Part shown: positions 1 through 7,873 of the stretch, in pieces
Numbering within the stretch: position 1 is the first letter of the stretch
Layout: each line of letters starts with the position of its first letter
Assembly (NCBI GenBank): GCA_910577105.1
Contig: CAJTMB010000023.1
Coordinates: 1-51,894 of the forward strand
Origin: an uncultured Lachnospiraceae bacterium
GTDB taxonomy: Bacteria > Bacillota > Clostridia > Lachnospirales > Lachnospiraceae
Length of the DNA: 51,894 nt
Direction: 5' to 3'
Made by a program: the position numbers and the translations under genes
Notes under the pieces: generated by a model
Databases searched by the model: none
What the model was told of the DNA's origin: nothing
Seen by the model: the letters and a program-made list of their open reading frames with translations, nothing else

Positions 1-355
1 ACAGTTCTTCCACTGTGTACCGTCTGCACTCGTCCACCTGTTCCTCCGCATCATCATAGTCAAGGACACTCGGCGTACCATTGCAGTAAAGGTTAAACGC
101 CATCCTGACTACTTTTAAGCTCCCGCTGGTCTGCCAGCCTTCATGCAGACACTCCGTTTTTACACAGCCTGTCTTAAAGTTATAAATGCTGTTGATATTT
201 CTTCTTGTGTCATCGCTGATACCAAGACAATATACAAGCGCTTTGTGGTACACGTCCTGATACCTGACCTCTTTCAATTTCTCATAGTAGAATTTTTCAT
301 GTGCATCGCTGATAAAAATAATCGCTTTCTCTGCTCCTAACGCTGTACTACTCAT
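1..355 (-). CDS. DUF6075-like protein, 3' end outside window
   Basis: A partial leftward gene; 118 codons are visible before the window edge. The ATG at 355 follows a strong site (GGAGGAAATGAAC). The N-terminal region has HEKFYYEKLKEV, then KALVYCLGISDDTRRN and the Cys-containing stretch FKTGCVKTECLHEGWQTSG, then RMAFNLYCNGTPS. From memory this matches a small family annotated DUF6075 that is common in lachnospiraceal mobile elements. Its function is unknown. The position beside the lysS 3' end suggests it belongs to an integrated element extending to the left. The family name is recall, not a search. Confidence 0.7.
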   Translation of the reverse strand, partial: MSSTALGAEKAIIFISDAHEKFYYEKLKEVRYQDVYHKALVYCLGISDDTRRNINSIYNFKTGCVKTECLHEGWQTSGSLKVVRMAFNLYCNGTPSVLDYDDAEEQVDECRRYTVEEL

Positions 356-398
356 GTTCATTTCCTCCATTTCTTATTTTGTTTTTTGACCATAACAA

Positions 399-439
399 AA
401 GGACACTTCCCTAAAATTTTCTTTTAGAAAAATGTCCTT
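399..439. repeat. Imperfect inverted repeat upstream of the DUF6075-like gene
   Basis: AAGGACA (399-405) pairs with TGTCCTT (433-439), and the inner CTAAAA (411-416) pairs with TTTTAG (422-427), separated by an unpaired A/C-rich bulge. It lies 43 bp upstream of the start codon, so it could be an operator or a stem in the 5' leader. No function can be read from sequence. Confidence 0.5.
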
Positions 440-509
440 ATCGTACAAAATATTGAATTGGATTTATGAGTACAACTATTCATTAACGCTCATTATTCTT
501 CATTATGCG

Positions 510-540
510 TTGTAAAATTGTTGTAAATTTGTTGTAGTTT
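510..540. repeat. Three phased GTTGTA direct repeats near the lysS 3' end
   Basis: GTTGTAAAAT (510), GTTGTAAATT (520) and GTTGTAGTTT (531) recur at 10-11 bp spacing, about one helical turn, 30-60 bp from the lysS stop codon. Arm-type integrase sites often have this form, so it may mark the end of the element at the left edge. No second junction or integrase gene is visible. Confidence 0.45.
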
Positions 541-569
541 ACAAGTTCAAGTACCGCAAACCCTTGATT

Positions 570-2102
570 TTACTGGTCTTTTCCGCCAAGCGTTTTCATT
601 GTCGGGAACAAAAGCACATCCCTGATTGCCGGGGAGTTGGTGAGCAGCATCACCAGCCTGTCGATGCCGTAACCGATACCGCCGGTGGGCGGCATACCGA
701 TTTCCAGTGCATTCATAAAATCTTCATCGGTGGTGTTGGCTTCCTCGTCACCTGCTGCCAAGGCTGCTTCCTGTGCTTTGAAACGCTCTCGCTGGTCAAT
801 GGGGTCATTCAGCTCGGAGTATGCGTTGCACATCTCCCTGCCGTAAATAAACAACTCGAAACGCTCCACATAGTCCGGCTTGTCCGGCTTCCTCTTGGTA
901 AGGGGGGAAATCTCCACCGGATGGTCCATGATAAACACGGGCTGGATAAGATGCTCCTCCACAAACTCTTCAAAGAAGAGGTTCAGGATATCACCCTTGG
1001 TATGGCGTTCCTCGTAATGGACGCCTTTTTCGTCAGCCAGCTTCTTTGCCGCTGCGGTATCCTCCACCTCGTCAAAGTCCACGCCCGCATACTGCTTTAC
1101 TGCCTGCACCATGGTAAGCCGCTCAAAGGGCTTACCCAAATCTATCATTTCCTCCGCATAAGGAACCAGTGTGGTGCCGCACACCTCTTCTGCCACATAG
1201 CGGAACATATTTTCCGTCAAATCCATCATACCATAATAATCCGTATACGCCTGATACAGCTCCATCAGGGTAAATTCGGGGTTATGTCTGGTGTCAAGGC
1301 CTTCATTGCGGAATACACGGCCAATTTCAAAAACCCGCTCCATACCGCCTACAATCAGCCTTTTCAGATATAATTCCAAAGAGATGCGAAGCTTCACATC
1401 CTCATCCAGCGCATTGTAATGCGTTTCAAAGGGTCTTGCTGCCGCCCCTCCCGCATTGGACACCAGCATTGGAGTTTCCACCTCTAAGAAGCCCTGTCCT
1501 TCCAGATACCTGCGGATGGCGCTGATAACTTTGGAACGCTTCACAAAAGTTTCCTTCACGTCCTGGTTCATGATTAAGTCCGTATAGCGCTGTCTGTAAC
1601 GGATATCCGTATTGGTCAGTCCATGGAACTTTTCCGGAAGAATCTGCAGGCTCTTGCTCAAAAGGGTTACCTCGGCCGCATGAATGGAAATCTCACCGGT
1701 CTTGGTCTTAAATACCTCTCCTTTTATTCCTACGATATCACCGACATCATACTTTTTAAAATCCGCATAGGATTCTTCCCCGATGCTGTCCCTTGCCACA
1801 TATGACTGGATATTGCCCTGCAAATCCTGTATATTACAGAAAGAAGCCTTGCCCATGATACGCTTCTGCATAATACGCCCTGCCACCGTTACGGTCCGGC
1901 CCTCAAGGGTATCAAAACCTTCCTTGATTTCCGCGCTGTGGTGGCTCACATCGTATCTGGTAATCCGAAACGGGTCCTTGCCTGCCTCCTGTAAAGCAGC
2001 CAGTTTTTCACGCCTTACCTTTAAAAGCTGATGGATGTCCTGCTCCTGACCTTTATTTTGTGCCTGTTGGTTTCTTCCATTGCCGTTCTGTATCTCTTCC
2101 AC
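570..2102 (-). CDS. lysS: Lysyl-tRNA synthetase (class II)
   Basis: Cytosolic enzyme that charges tRNA-Lys with lysine using ATP. It is 510 aa, close to the usual length. An OB-fold anticodon-binding domain (about residues 65-170) is followed by the class II core, with motif 2 around FRNEGLDTRHNPEFT and motif 3 around GIGYGIDRLVMLL. The start is GTG at 2102, supported by GAGGAG eight bases upstream. The first 25 residues are a Gln/Asn-rich extension before DIHQLLKVRREKL, so a later start is possible. It lies 13 bp after greA and is probably transcribed with it from the promoter at 2671-2699. The 3' end borders the suspected integration junction. Confidence 0.97.
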   Translation of the reverse strand: MEEIQNGNGRNQQAQNKGQEQDIHQLLKVRREKLAALQEAGKDPFRITRYDVSHHSAEIKEGFDTLEGRTVTVAGRIMQKRIMGKASFCNIQDLQGNIQSYVARDSIGEESYADFKKYDVGDIVGIKGEVFKTKTGEISIHAAEVTLLSKSLQILPEKFHGLTNTDIRYRQRYTDLIMNQDVKETFVKRSKVISAIRRYLEGQGFLEVETPMLVSNAGGAAARPFETHYNALDEDVKLRISLELYLKRLIVGGMERVFEIGRVFRNEGLDTRHNPEFTLMELYQAYTDYYGMMDLTENMFRYVAEEVCGTTLVPYAEEMIDLGKPFERLTMVQAVKQYAGVDFDEVEDTAAAKKLADEKGVHYEERHTKGDILNLFFEEFVEEHLIQPVFIMDHPVEISPLTKRKPDKPDYVERFELFIYGREMCNAYSELNDPIDQRERFKAQEAALAAGDEEANTTDEDFMNALEIGMPPTGGIGYGIDRLVMLLTNSPAIRDVLLFPTMKTLGGKDQ

Positions 2103-2115
2103 GTTTTGTACTCCT

Positions 2116-2598
2116 CTAATTAGACCTCTGAATCTCCAGTACCTGATACCTTAATATGCCTGCCTGGGTTTCCACCTCCACGGTATCTCCGAGTTTGCTT
2201 CCAATCAAAGCCTTTCCTACGGGGCTTTCATTGGAAATTTTACCTTTTAAGCTGTTTGCTTCCGTGGAGCCTACAATTTTATATTCCAGTTCCTCATCAA
2301 ATTCCAAATCTTTAATTCTTACCTTGCAGCCAATGTTGATTTTGTCCAAATCCACTTCATCCTCAACCACCACTTCCGCATTTTTCAGAATTTTTTCCAG
2401 TTCTTCTATACGCGCTTCTATATCACGCTGTTCATCTTTTGCGGCATCATATTCCGCATTTTCGGACAAGTCGCCCTGCTCCCTTGCCTCTTTGATTTTT
2501 TGGGCAACTTCCTTACGTTTGACTACTTTCAATTCGTGCAGTTCATCTTCATATTTTCTTAAGCCTTCATAGGTCAGAATATTTTTTTTGGATTCCAT
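2116..2598 (-). CDS. greA: Transcription elongation factor GreA
   Basis: GreA rescues backtracked RNA polymerase by stimulating transcript cleavage through the secondary channel. The 160 aa have the family layout: an N-terminal antiparallel coiled coil (about residues 10-75, with the acidic tip DLSENAEYDAAKDEQ) and a C-terminal FKBP-like domain including SPVGKALIG. The start at 2598 follows AGGAAGGC. It is first in a two-gene unit with lysS, a common clostridial pairing. Confidence 0.97.
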   Translation of the reverse strand: MESKKNILTYEGLRKYEDELHELKVVKRKEVAQKIKEAREQGDLSENAEYDAAKDEQRDIEARIEELEKILKNAEVVVEDEVDLDKINIGCKVRIKDLEFDEELEYKIVGSTEANSLKGKISNESPVGKALIGSKLGDTVEVETQAGILRYQVLEIQRSN

Positions 2599-2670
2599 GA
2601 TATACGCCTTCCTGTATCTATATTTTCGGTTGTCTTGGGTTTGGTTTCAGTACACTAGAGTAACGTACGT

Positions 2671-2699
2671 ATTATACTGAATTTTATGCACAGTGTCAA
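2671..2699 (-). promoter_or_regulatory. Sigma-A promoter of greA-lysS
   Basis: On the minus strand TTGACA (2694-2699) and TATAAT (2671-2676) are separated by exactly 17 bp, a consensus housekeeping promoter. The -35 hexamer overlaps the stop codon of the upstream gene at 2696, so greA-lysS can be expressed independently of the argF-dusB operon. Confidence 0.9.
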
Positions 2700-3415
2700 G
2701 GTCGGATGCCCCTCAAAAAAGTTTTCATGTCAATATAACTTACACTTTTCGCCCTTGCACACAGCCTGGATGCACTTTTCCCATCCGTATTTGTACTTAT
2801 CCATACCCAGCTGCCTTTAAACATTGAGGGAACCGCCCCATGCAGTTCTTCACCCGAAACGGCCAGTTTCCTTCCTTCGGAAGGTATATGCAGTTTTTTC
2901 ATTTCCTCAGCCACATCCAAAAGACAACCGTATTCCTGATATAAATTTTCCCTTAATTCCAGAACATCCTCATCCTCTTTTGCGACAATCCCGATATATC
3001 TGGTGTCTTTTACATATCGTCTGATAAAATCTTCCATTTCTATCTCTGCGCCGGACAGTAAAACAAGTGCGTCAAAAGTTATCTGATAATGCTTTATCAG
3101 AAACAGCAGCCAATCATAGGAAATGGGCTCCGCACTGACACCCAGAAAATCCCCCGCTTCTTCCTGATATAAATAATACACCTCCCTGCTCTGGGGCGGA
3201 ATAGGCAGTCCATTATAATATTCGGAAAATTTTTCCGCCGTCCATTCCCTTTTTTTATAACAGAAAAACGGCAAAAAAACAGTATACAACACAAGTTCAA
3301 TTCCCGAAACATGCAGCCTTTCCATGTCCACATGATACTCCCATTTTCCCCTTCTTCTCTTTTTTCCCCTTCCCTCTTTTTCCAAAACAAAACGAACGAC
3401 AGCCATCTCTTCCAT
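2696..3415 (-). CDS. Conserved hypothetical protein between greA and dusB
   Basis: A 239-aa protein that I do not recognise. The start at 3415 has a good site (GGGAGGAACGGT). Residues 1-25 are rich in Lys/Arg, a hydrophobic stretch follows (about 35-52), and the rest is an alpha/beta-like soluble sequence with an acidic segment near EIEMEDFIRRY. No catalytic motif or signal peptide is evident. It follows dusB by 51 bp and is likely last in the argF-dusB operon. Confidence 0.8.
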   Translation of the reverse strand: MEEMAVVRFVLEKEGRGKKRRRGKWEYHVDMERLHVSGIELVLYTVFLPFFCYKKREWTAEKFSEYYNGLPIPPQSREVYYLYQEEAGDFLGVSAEPISYDWLLFLIKHYQITFDALVLLSGAEIEMEDFIRRYVKDTRYIGIVAKEDEDVLELRENLYQEYGCLLDVAEEMKKLHIPSEGRKLAVSGEELHGAVPSMFKGSWVWISTNTDGKSASRLCARAKSVSYIDMKTFLRGIRP

Positions 3416-3466
3416 ACCGTTCCTCCCGCTTATTGAAGATATGCCGCCGTCCCTTTTTTTATACTT

Positions 3467-4432
3467 TCATTCAGGAAATATTTTGTCCAATCCCTCTAAA
3501 AGTTCTTCCATTGTTTCCATGGAGTTTATCATCTGCCTGAATCTTGCGGAATTGGGATATCCCGCCGTATACCAGGCCAGATGCTTGCGCATCTCCCTGA
3601 CTCCCGTATATTCTCCTTTTACGGAAAGCTGCAGCGCCGCATGTTTCCGGATAGTATCCTTTACTTCACCTGCCGAAGGCCTTGCGGGAATCCTCCCGCA
3701 CTCCAGATATCCAGCCGCTTCCCTGAATATCCACGGGTTTCCCTGCGCTGCCCTGCCTATCATAATACCGTCACAGCCAGTCTGCTCCAGCATTCTTTTT
3801 GCCGAAAAGGCATCCGTTATATCACCGTTTCCTATAACAGGTATTTTCACGGCCTCCTTTACCGAACGGATGCATTCCCAGTCGGCTCTGCCGCTGTAAT
3901 ACTGCTCCCGCGTCCTGCCATGCACGGTAATGGCCGCCGCCCCTGCGCTTTCTGCAATCCGGGCAATCTCCACGGCGTTTGCATGGGCATCGTCAAACCC
4001 TTTCCTGATTTTCACGGTAACCGGTTTTTTGATGGAGCGGGCAACCTTGTATACAATCTCTTCCACCAGTTTCGGTTCCTTCATCAAGGCAGAGCCTTCC
4101 CCGTTGTTTACCACCTTCGGAACCGGACATCCCATGTTGATATCCAGTATGGCAAAGGGCCGCTCTTCCACCTTTTTTGCCATTTCCGCCATAATATCCG
4201 CGTCCGAGCCGAAAAGCTGTAAAGATACGGAACCTTCATCCGGATGGATTTCCATAAGTTCGTTCGTATTTTTATTGTTATAATAAATCGCCTTTGCACT
4301 CACCATCTCCATGCAAAGAAGCCCTGCTCCCTGCTCTTTGCACAACAGACGGAACGGCAAATCCGTCACGCCTGCCATGGGAGCCAGAATCACCTGATTA
4401 CAAAGCTCCACATTTCCGATTTTCCATTTCAT
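3467..4432 (-). CDS. dusB: tRNA-dihydrouridine synthase (DusB type)
   Basis: FMN- and NADPH-dependent reduction of uridines in the tRNA D-loop. The 321-aa TIM barrel begins with the FMN-binding LAPMAGVTDLPFR and has the catalytic Cys in NMGCPVPKV, then VTVKIRKGFDD, the His of AITVHGRTREQ, and the phosphate-binding GNGDI and GIMIGRAAQGNPWIF. A helical tRNA-binding domain forms the last 80 residues. The start is 2 bp after the coaX stop, implying translational coupling. Confidence 0.95.
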   Translation of the reverse strand: MKWKIGNVELCNQVILAPMAGVTDLPFRLLCKEQGAGLLCMEMVSAKAIYYNNKNTNELMEIHPDEGSVSLQLFGSDADIMAEMAKKVEERPFAILDINMGCPVPKVVNNGEGSALMKEPKLVEEIVYKVARSIKKPVTVKIRKGFDDAHANAVEIARIAESAGAAAITVHGRTREQYYSGRADWECIRSVKEAVKIPVIGNGDITDAFSAKRMLEQTGCDGIMIGRAAQGNPWIFREAAGYLECGRIPARPSAGEVKDTIRKHAALQLSVKGEYTGVREMRKHLAWYTAGYPNSARFRQMINSMETMEELLEGLDKIFPE

Positions 4433-4434
4433 AG

Positions 4435-5214
4435 TTATCTTTCCTGTCTTCTGTTCTTTTCATAGATGGCGTAAAGACCGTCCAATGTCAGAAAGCTGTC
4501 ATAAATATCAATGCTGTCCGTTTCATCCGCAATGATTCTTCCCATGCCGCCTGTGGCAACGACTTTTAAATCATTGTAGCCGCTTTCTTCTTTTACCTTT
4601 CTGACGATATATTCCGTCTGCCCAATTTGACCGTAAATAAGTCCTGCCTGCATACTGCTGACGGTATCCTGGGCAAGAATGGTTTTGGGCTTTTTGATTT
4701 CTATGTTGGGAAGCATGGCAGTCCTCTCCCACAAAGCCTCCGCACTGATTCTGACCCCCGGTGCCGTAATGCCCGCCTGAAACCTGCCGTCCGGACTCAC
4801 CAAATCATAGGTGGTTGCAGTGCCGAAATCCAACACCAGTACCGGGCCCCCGTACTTCTCGTATGCCGCCACGGCGTCCACGATACGGTCCGCACCGATG
4901 GCCCGGGGATTTTCCGTGGAAACTTTGATGCCGGTTTTCACGCCGGGCCCTACAAGCAGCGGCGCATTGCCGGTATATTTCACGAGCGCGCCGGTCAGGG
5001 AATGCATAATATCCGATACCACACTCGCTGCAATGCTGCCCTCTATCTGCCCCAGCTCTATCTGCCGAATCTTCAACATTTCCATCAGCAACACACCATA
5101 CTCATCAGAAGTTCTCGGAATCTTGGTTGTAATCCTGAAGGTTGCTTTTAAGTTTCCGTTATCATAGACACCGCAGGTTATATTGGTATTTCCGACGTCA
5201 ATTACCAGAATCAT
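4435..5214 (-). CDS. coaX: Type III pantothenate kinase
   Basis: Catalyses the first step of coenzyme A synthesis, phosphorylation of pantothenate by ATP. The 259 aa show the ASKHA signatures of the type III family: DVGNTNITCGVY at the N-terminus, GADRIVDAVAAYEKYG and DFGTATTYD in the centre, and GGMGRIIA near the end. The type III form is feedback-insensitive and needs a monovalent cation (family knowledge). It overlaps the upstream DUF6145-like gene by 17 bp and runs directly into dusB. Confidence 0.95.
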   Translation of the reverse strand: MILVIDVGNTNITCGVYDNGNLKATFRITTKIPRTSDEYGVLLMEMLKIRQIELGQIEGSIAASVVSDIMHSLTGALVKYTGNAPLLVGPGVKTGIKVSTENPRAIGADRIVDAVAAYEKYGGPVLVLDFGTATTYDLVSPDGRFQAGITAPGVRISAEALWERTAMLPNIEIKKPKTILAQDTVSSMQAGLIYGQIGQTEYIVRKVKEESGYNDLKVVATGGMGRIIADETDSIDIYDSFLTLDGLYAIYEKNRRQER

Positions 5215-5581
5215 GATTTTCCTCCATCAATGCACTGATGTCCTCATGCAGGATAAACACCCTGTAATACAGGCTCAGGCTTTCCAACAGTTCCTGTCTT
5301 TTTCTCCGCACTTCCCTAACCATAAGACCGCTGCTGATTTCATCGTAGTAAATATCATCATCATCGGCATTTGTTTCCAGCGACACACTTCCATCCTCCT
5401 CAAAGACAATGGAAAAAATGCCTCCCACCTCCTCCGTAAAAAGCACGCACAAAATATGCAGTTCATCCTTGATGGAATCCGGGATGCCGTTAAATTTCCG
5501 GTTAAAGTAATATTTCATCTCATAAGAATTGGCAGCGCAGAGCACCATCCTTTTACTCTCTTCCTGTTTAGACATATCCAT
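5198..5581 (-). CDS. DUF6145-like protein
   Basis: A small soluble protein (about 127 aa) of unknown function. It contains ANSYEMKYYFNRKF, the hydrophobic strand LHILCVLFTEEVGGIFSIVF, an Asp-rich NADDDDIYYDE and a C-terminal helix. From memory it fits the family DUF6145, found beside coaX in Lachnospiraceae. The start is uncertain. ATGs at 5611, 5581 and 5575 and a GTG at 5590 (nine bases after GGGGAAG) are all in frame; I give 5581. It overlaps birA at its start and coaX at its end. Confidence 0.75.
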   Translation of the reverse strand: MDMSKQEESKRMVLCAANSYEMKYYFNRKFNGIPDSIKDELHILCVLFTEEVGGIFSIVFEEDGSVSLETNADDDDIYYDEISSGLMVREVRRKRQELLESLSLYYRVFILHEDISALMEENHDSGN

Positions 5582-6548
5582 AAATACCACGCACTGATAC
5601 TTCCCCGGCATAAATCTTTTTTAGTTTATTGCCGGAATCCAAGACCAGCAGTTCTCCTTTTTCATTGATTCCCCGGGCTGTTCCCACATACTCCCCGGCA
5701 GGGTCAAGCACCTTTACCTGCCTGTCACAATTGACCAAAGCAGCATTGTAGGCGGCTAAAAGAAGCGACAAATCCTGCTTCTCCAGAAAAAGAGCATAAT
5801 CCTCTTCAAACCTTTCCATCACCTTTTCCAAAAGAAGCGCCCTTGATATGGGATGTCCCAGTTCCGCTTCCAGGGAAGTAGCCTTTTCGGCAAGTTCCGG
5901 GGCAAACTCCTGCTTCTTCACATTGATGCCCACTCCAATGACCACATGCTGGATATACTCTCCCTGCAAACTCATCTCCGTAAGAATCCCCGTCACCTTT
6001 TTGCTGTTTAAGACAATGTCATTGGGCCATTTAATACCTGCCTGTGCGCCGTATGCCTCCTCTACCGCTTCTTTCACGGCAAGCGCCATCACAAGTGTGA
6101 GCATGGAAGCCTTGTCCGGATCAATTTCGGGCCGTAAGAGCAGGGTAAAATACAGATTATGGCCGGGAGGGGATACCCAGCCCCTCCCCCTCCTGCCACG
6201 ACCCGCCGTCTGGGACTCCGCCACCACCAGTGTTCCCGCGGGTGCATCCTCTTCCGCCAGAAGCTTAGCCGCTGCATTGGTGGAACCTACGCTTTCATAA
6301 AACGCAATATGGCGGCCCGCCCATTTCGTACGGATACGGCTCTCCAGTTCCGCCTTGCCAAACATATCCGGCTGCGACACCAGACGGTATCCCCTGTTTT
6401 GCACCGCCTCGATTTCATATCCTTCTTTTTTCAGCCCGTTAATCACCTTCCAGACTGCCGTCCTTGTCACTTGAAAGCGTTCGCACAATTCCTGTCCCGA
6501 TATATAATTTTCAGTTTCCCGAAGCAGGGATAAAATTTCTGCCTTCAT
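5568..6548 (-). CDS. birA: Bifunctional biotin ligase/repressor BirA
   Basis: Attaches biotin to carboxylase carrier proteins through biotinyl-AMP and, in the long form, represses biotin genes. The 326 aa include an N-terminal winged helix (about residues 1-65; FQVTRTAVWKVINGLKKEGYEIE) and the ligase core with ESVGSTNAAA, the biotin-adenylate loop GRGRRGRGW and KWPNDI, then a small C-terminal domain. The start at 6548 was chosen over longer readings because GGGGGTT lies just upstream and MKAEILSLL matches the usual beginning. It follows argF by 34 bp. Confidence 0.95.
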   Translation of the reverse strand: MKAEILSLLRETENYISGQELCERFQVTRTAVWKVINGLKKEGYEIEAVQNRGYRLVSQPDMFGKAELESRIRTKWAGRHIAFYESVGSTNAAAKLLAEEDAPAGTLVVAESQTAGRGRRGRGWVSPPGHNLYFTLLLRPEIDPDKASMLTLVMALAVKEAVEEAYGAQAGIKWPNDIVLNSKKVTGILTEMSLQGEYIQHVVIGVGINVKKQEFAPELAEKATSLEAELGHPISRALLLEKVMERFEEDYALFLEKQDLSLLLAAYNAALVNCDRQVKVLDPAGEYVGTARGINEKGELLVLDSGNKLKKIYAGEVSVRGIYGYV

Positions 6549-6582
6549 ATGAACCCCCAATTTATCGTTCTTCACCATGCAA

Positions 6583-7566
6583 TCAAAGGGTGGCAGCCAT
6601 AACGGCCTTAATCGTGTGCATACGGTTTTCCGCCTCGGCAAATACCACGGATTGGGAAGATTCAAATACTTCATCCGTCACTTCCATTTCCTTTATGCCA
6701 AATTTCCTGCTCATCTCCAGGCCGATTTTGGTATTGAGGTCATGGAACGCCGGCAGGCAGTGCATAAAGATTGCCTGTTCACCTGCATTGTCCATAACCT
6801 TTTTGTTCACTTGATACGGAGAAAGTTCACTTATGCGGCTCTCCCATACTTCATCCGGCTCTCCCATGGAAACCCACACATCCGTATAAATCACGTCCGC
6901 TCCTTTCGTGCCGGCTGCCACGTCCTCCGTCAGGGTAATGCTGCCGCCTGTTTCCTTTGCAATCTCTTTGCATTTTTCCACAAGTTCCTCCCCCGGAAAA
7001 TAGTTTGCGGTGGTACATGCCGTAAAATGCATCCCCATCTTTGCACAGGCCGTCATCAGGGAATTGCCCATATTGTATCGCGCATCCCCCATATAAGTCA
7101 GACGAATGCCATTCAAATGCCCAAAATGCTCCCTGATTGTCAAAAGGTCGGCAAGCATCTGGGTGGGATGAAATTCATTGGTAAGACCGTTCCAGACAGG
7201 AACGCCTGCATATTTTGCAAGCTCTTCCACAATTTCCTGCCCAAATCCCCGGTACTCAATGCCTTCATACATGCTGCCCAACACCCTTGCGGTATCGGCA
7301 ATACTTTCCTTTTTGCCAATCTGGGAGCCTGCCGAATCCAGATAAGTGGTTCCCATTCCCAAATCATGGGCCGCCACTTCAAAGGCACAGCGGGTACGGG
7401 TACTGGTCTTTTCAAAAATCAATGCGACATTTTTGCCTTTTAAGGTATCCACCGGAATGCCTTTTTTCTTTTTGTCCTTAAATTCTGCTGCCATATCCAG
7501 CAGGTATGTAATTTCTTCGGGGGTAAAATCCAGAATCTTTAAAAAATTACGGCCTTTTAAATTCAT
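6583..7566 (-). CDS. argF: Ornithine carbamoyltransferase
   Basis: Condenses ornithine and carbamoyl phosphate to citrulline in arginine synthesis; the catabolic enzyme runs the reverse. The 327 aa carry the carbamoyl-phosphate motif STRTRCAFE, the catalytic HCLPAFHD, and DVWVSMGE of the ornithine-binding loop. The start at 7566 follows AGAAAGGACAAACAC. It is the first gene of the argF-birA-DUF6145-coaX-dusB cluster. No other arg genes are near, so anabolic (argF) versus catabolic (arcB) use cannot be settled here. An inverted duplication occupies its upstream region. Confidence 0.93.
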   Translation of the reverse strand: MNLKGRNFLKILDFTPEEITYLLDMAAEFKDKKKKGIPVDTLKGKNVALIFEKTSTRTRCAFEVAAHDLGMGTTYLDSAGSQIGKKESIADTARVLGSMYEGIEYRGFGQEIVEELAKYAGVPVWNGLTNEFHPTQMLADLLTIREHFGHLNGIRLTYMGDARYNMGNSLMTACAKMGMHFTACTTANYFPGEELVEKCKEIAKETGGSITLTEDVAAGTKGADVIYTDVWVSMGEPDEVWESRISELSPYQVNKKVMDNAGEQAIFMHCLPAFHDLNTKIGLEMSRKFGIKEMEVTDEVFESSQSVVFAEAENRMHTIKAVMAATL

Positions 7567-7596
7567 GTGTTTGTCCTTTCTTTTCTGTTTTGCGGT

Positions 7597-7613
7597 GACG
7601 GCGGGCCGCCGTC
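7597..7613. repeat. GC-rich palindrome in the argF leader
   Basis: GACGGCG (7597-7603) and CGCCGTC (7607-7613) form a 7-bp stem with a 3-base loop, 30 bp upstream of the argF start. No T-run follows on the minus strand, so it is not an intrinsic terminator. It could be a 5'-leader stem or part of the neighbouring inverted duplication. Confidence 0.6.
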
Positions 7614-7614
7614 T

Positions 7615-7772
7615 GGCGCATATGTTACCGCACATTACTGTTTCGGGCTCATCTGCCGGACATTACAGGAAGCCTTTGGCAAAAATCATGTCAGCAATGG
7701 CTTCCATAATTTAAAGTCTTCCTTTCATGGCATAAAAGGCCCGGCACAGTAAAATGCGGTAACATACGCGCC
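7615..7772. repeat. Inverted duplication element upstream of argF
   Basis: Two 34-nt arms (7615-7648 and 7739-7772) are inverted copies differing at only a few positions; the outer 18 nt differ at one, which still allows a G-T(U) pair. Inside, AGGAAGCC (7667-7674) and GGCTTCC (7699-7705) form a further stem. The 90-nt centre holds a 14-codon minus-strand ORF (7663-7707) with AGGAAGA ahead of its ATG, but it has no Arg codons, so it is not an arginine attenuation leader. The element fills most of the 307-bp gap between argF and the SPFH gene. Confidence 0.75.
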
Positions 7773-7799
7773 AGCCGGCTCCATACGAACCGTCATTTT

Positions 7800-7840
7800 A
7801 CAGAAATACTCGGAGTCCGCCATTAGGGGCGGATTCCGAG
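7800..7840 (-). terminator. Terminator after the nfeD-SPFH operon
   Basis: CTCGGAATCCGCC (minus strand, 7840-7828) pairs with GGCGGACTCCGAG (7821-7809) around a 6-nt loop and is followed by TATTTCTGT. The stem has one central mismatch. It is 34 bp beyond the SPFH stop codon. Confidence 0.75.
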
Positions 7841-7873
7841 TGTGCATGTACTGCATATTCTGTTTTTATAATC

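Noticed and set aside
7570..7800. T-box or arginine attenuator before argF
   Set aside because: No T-box signature (AGGGUGGNACCGCG) and no run of Arg codons; the region is explained by the inverted duplication.
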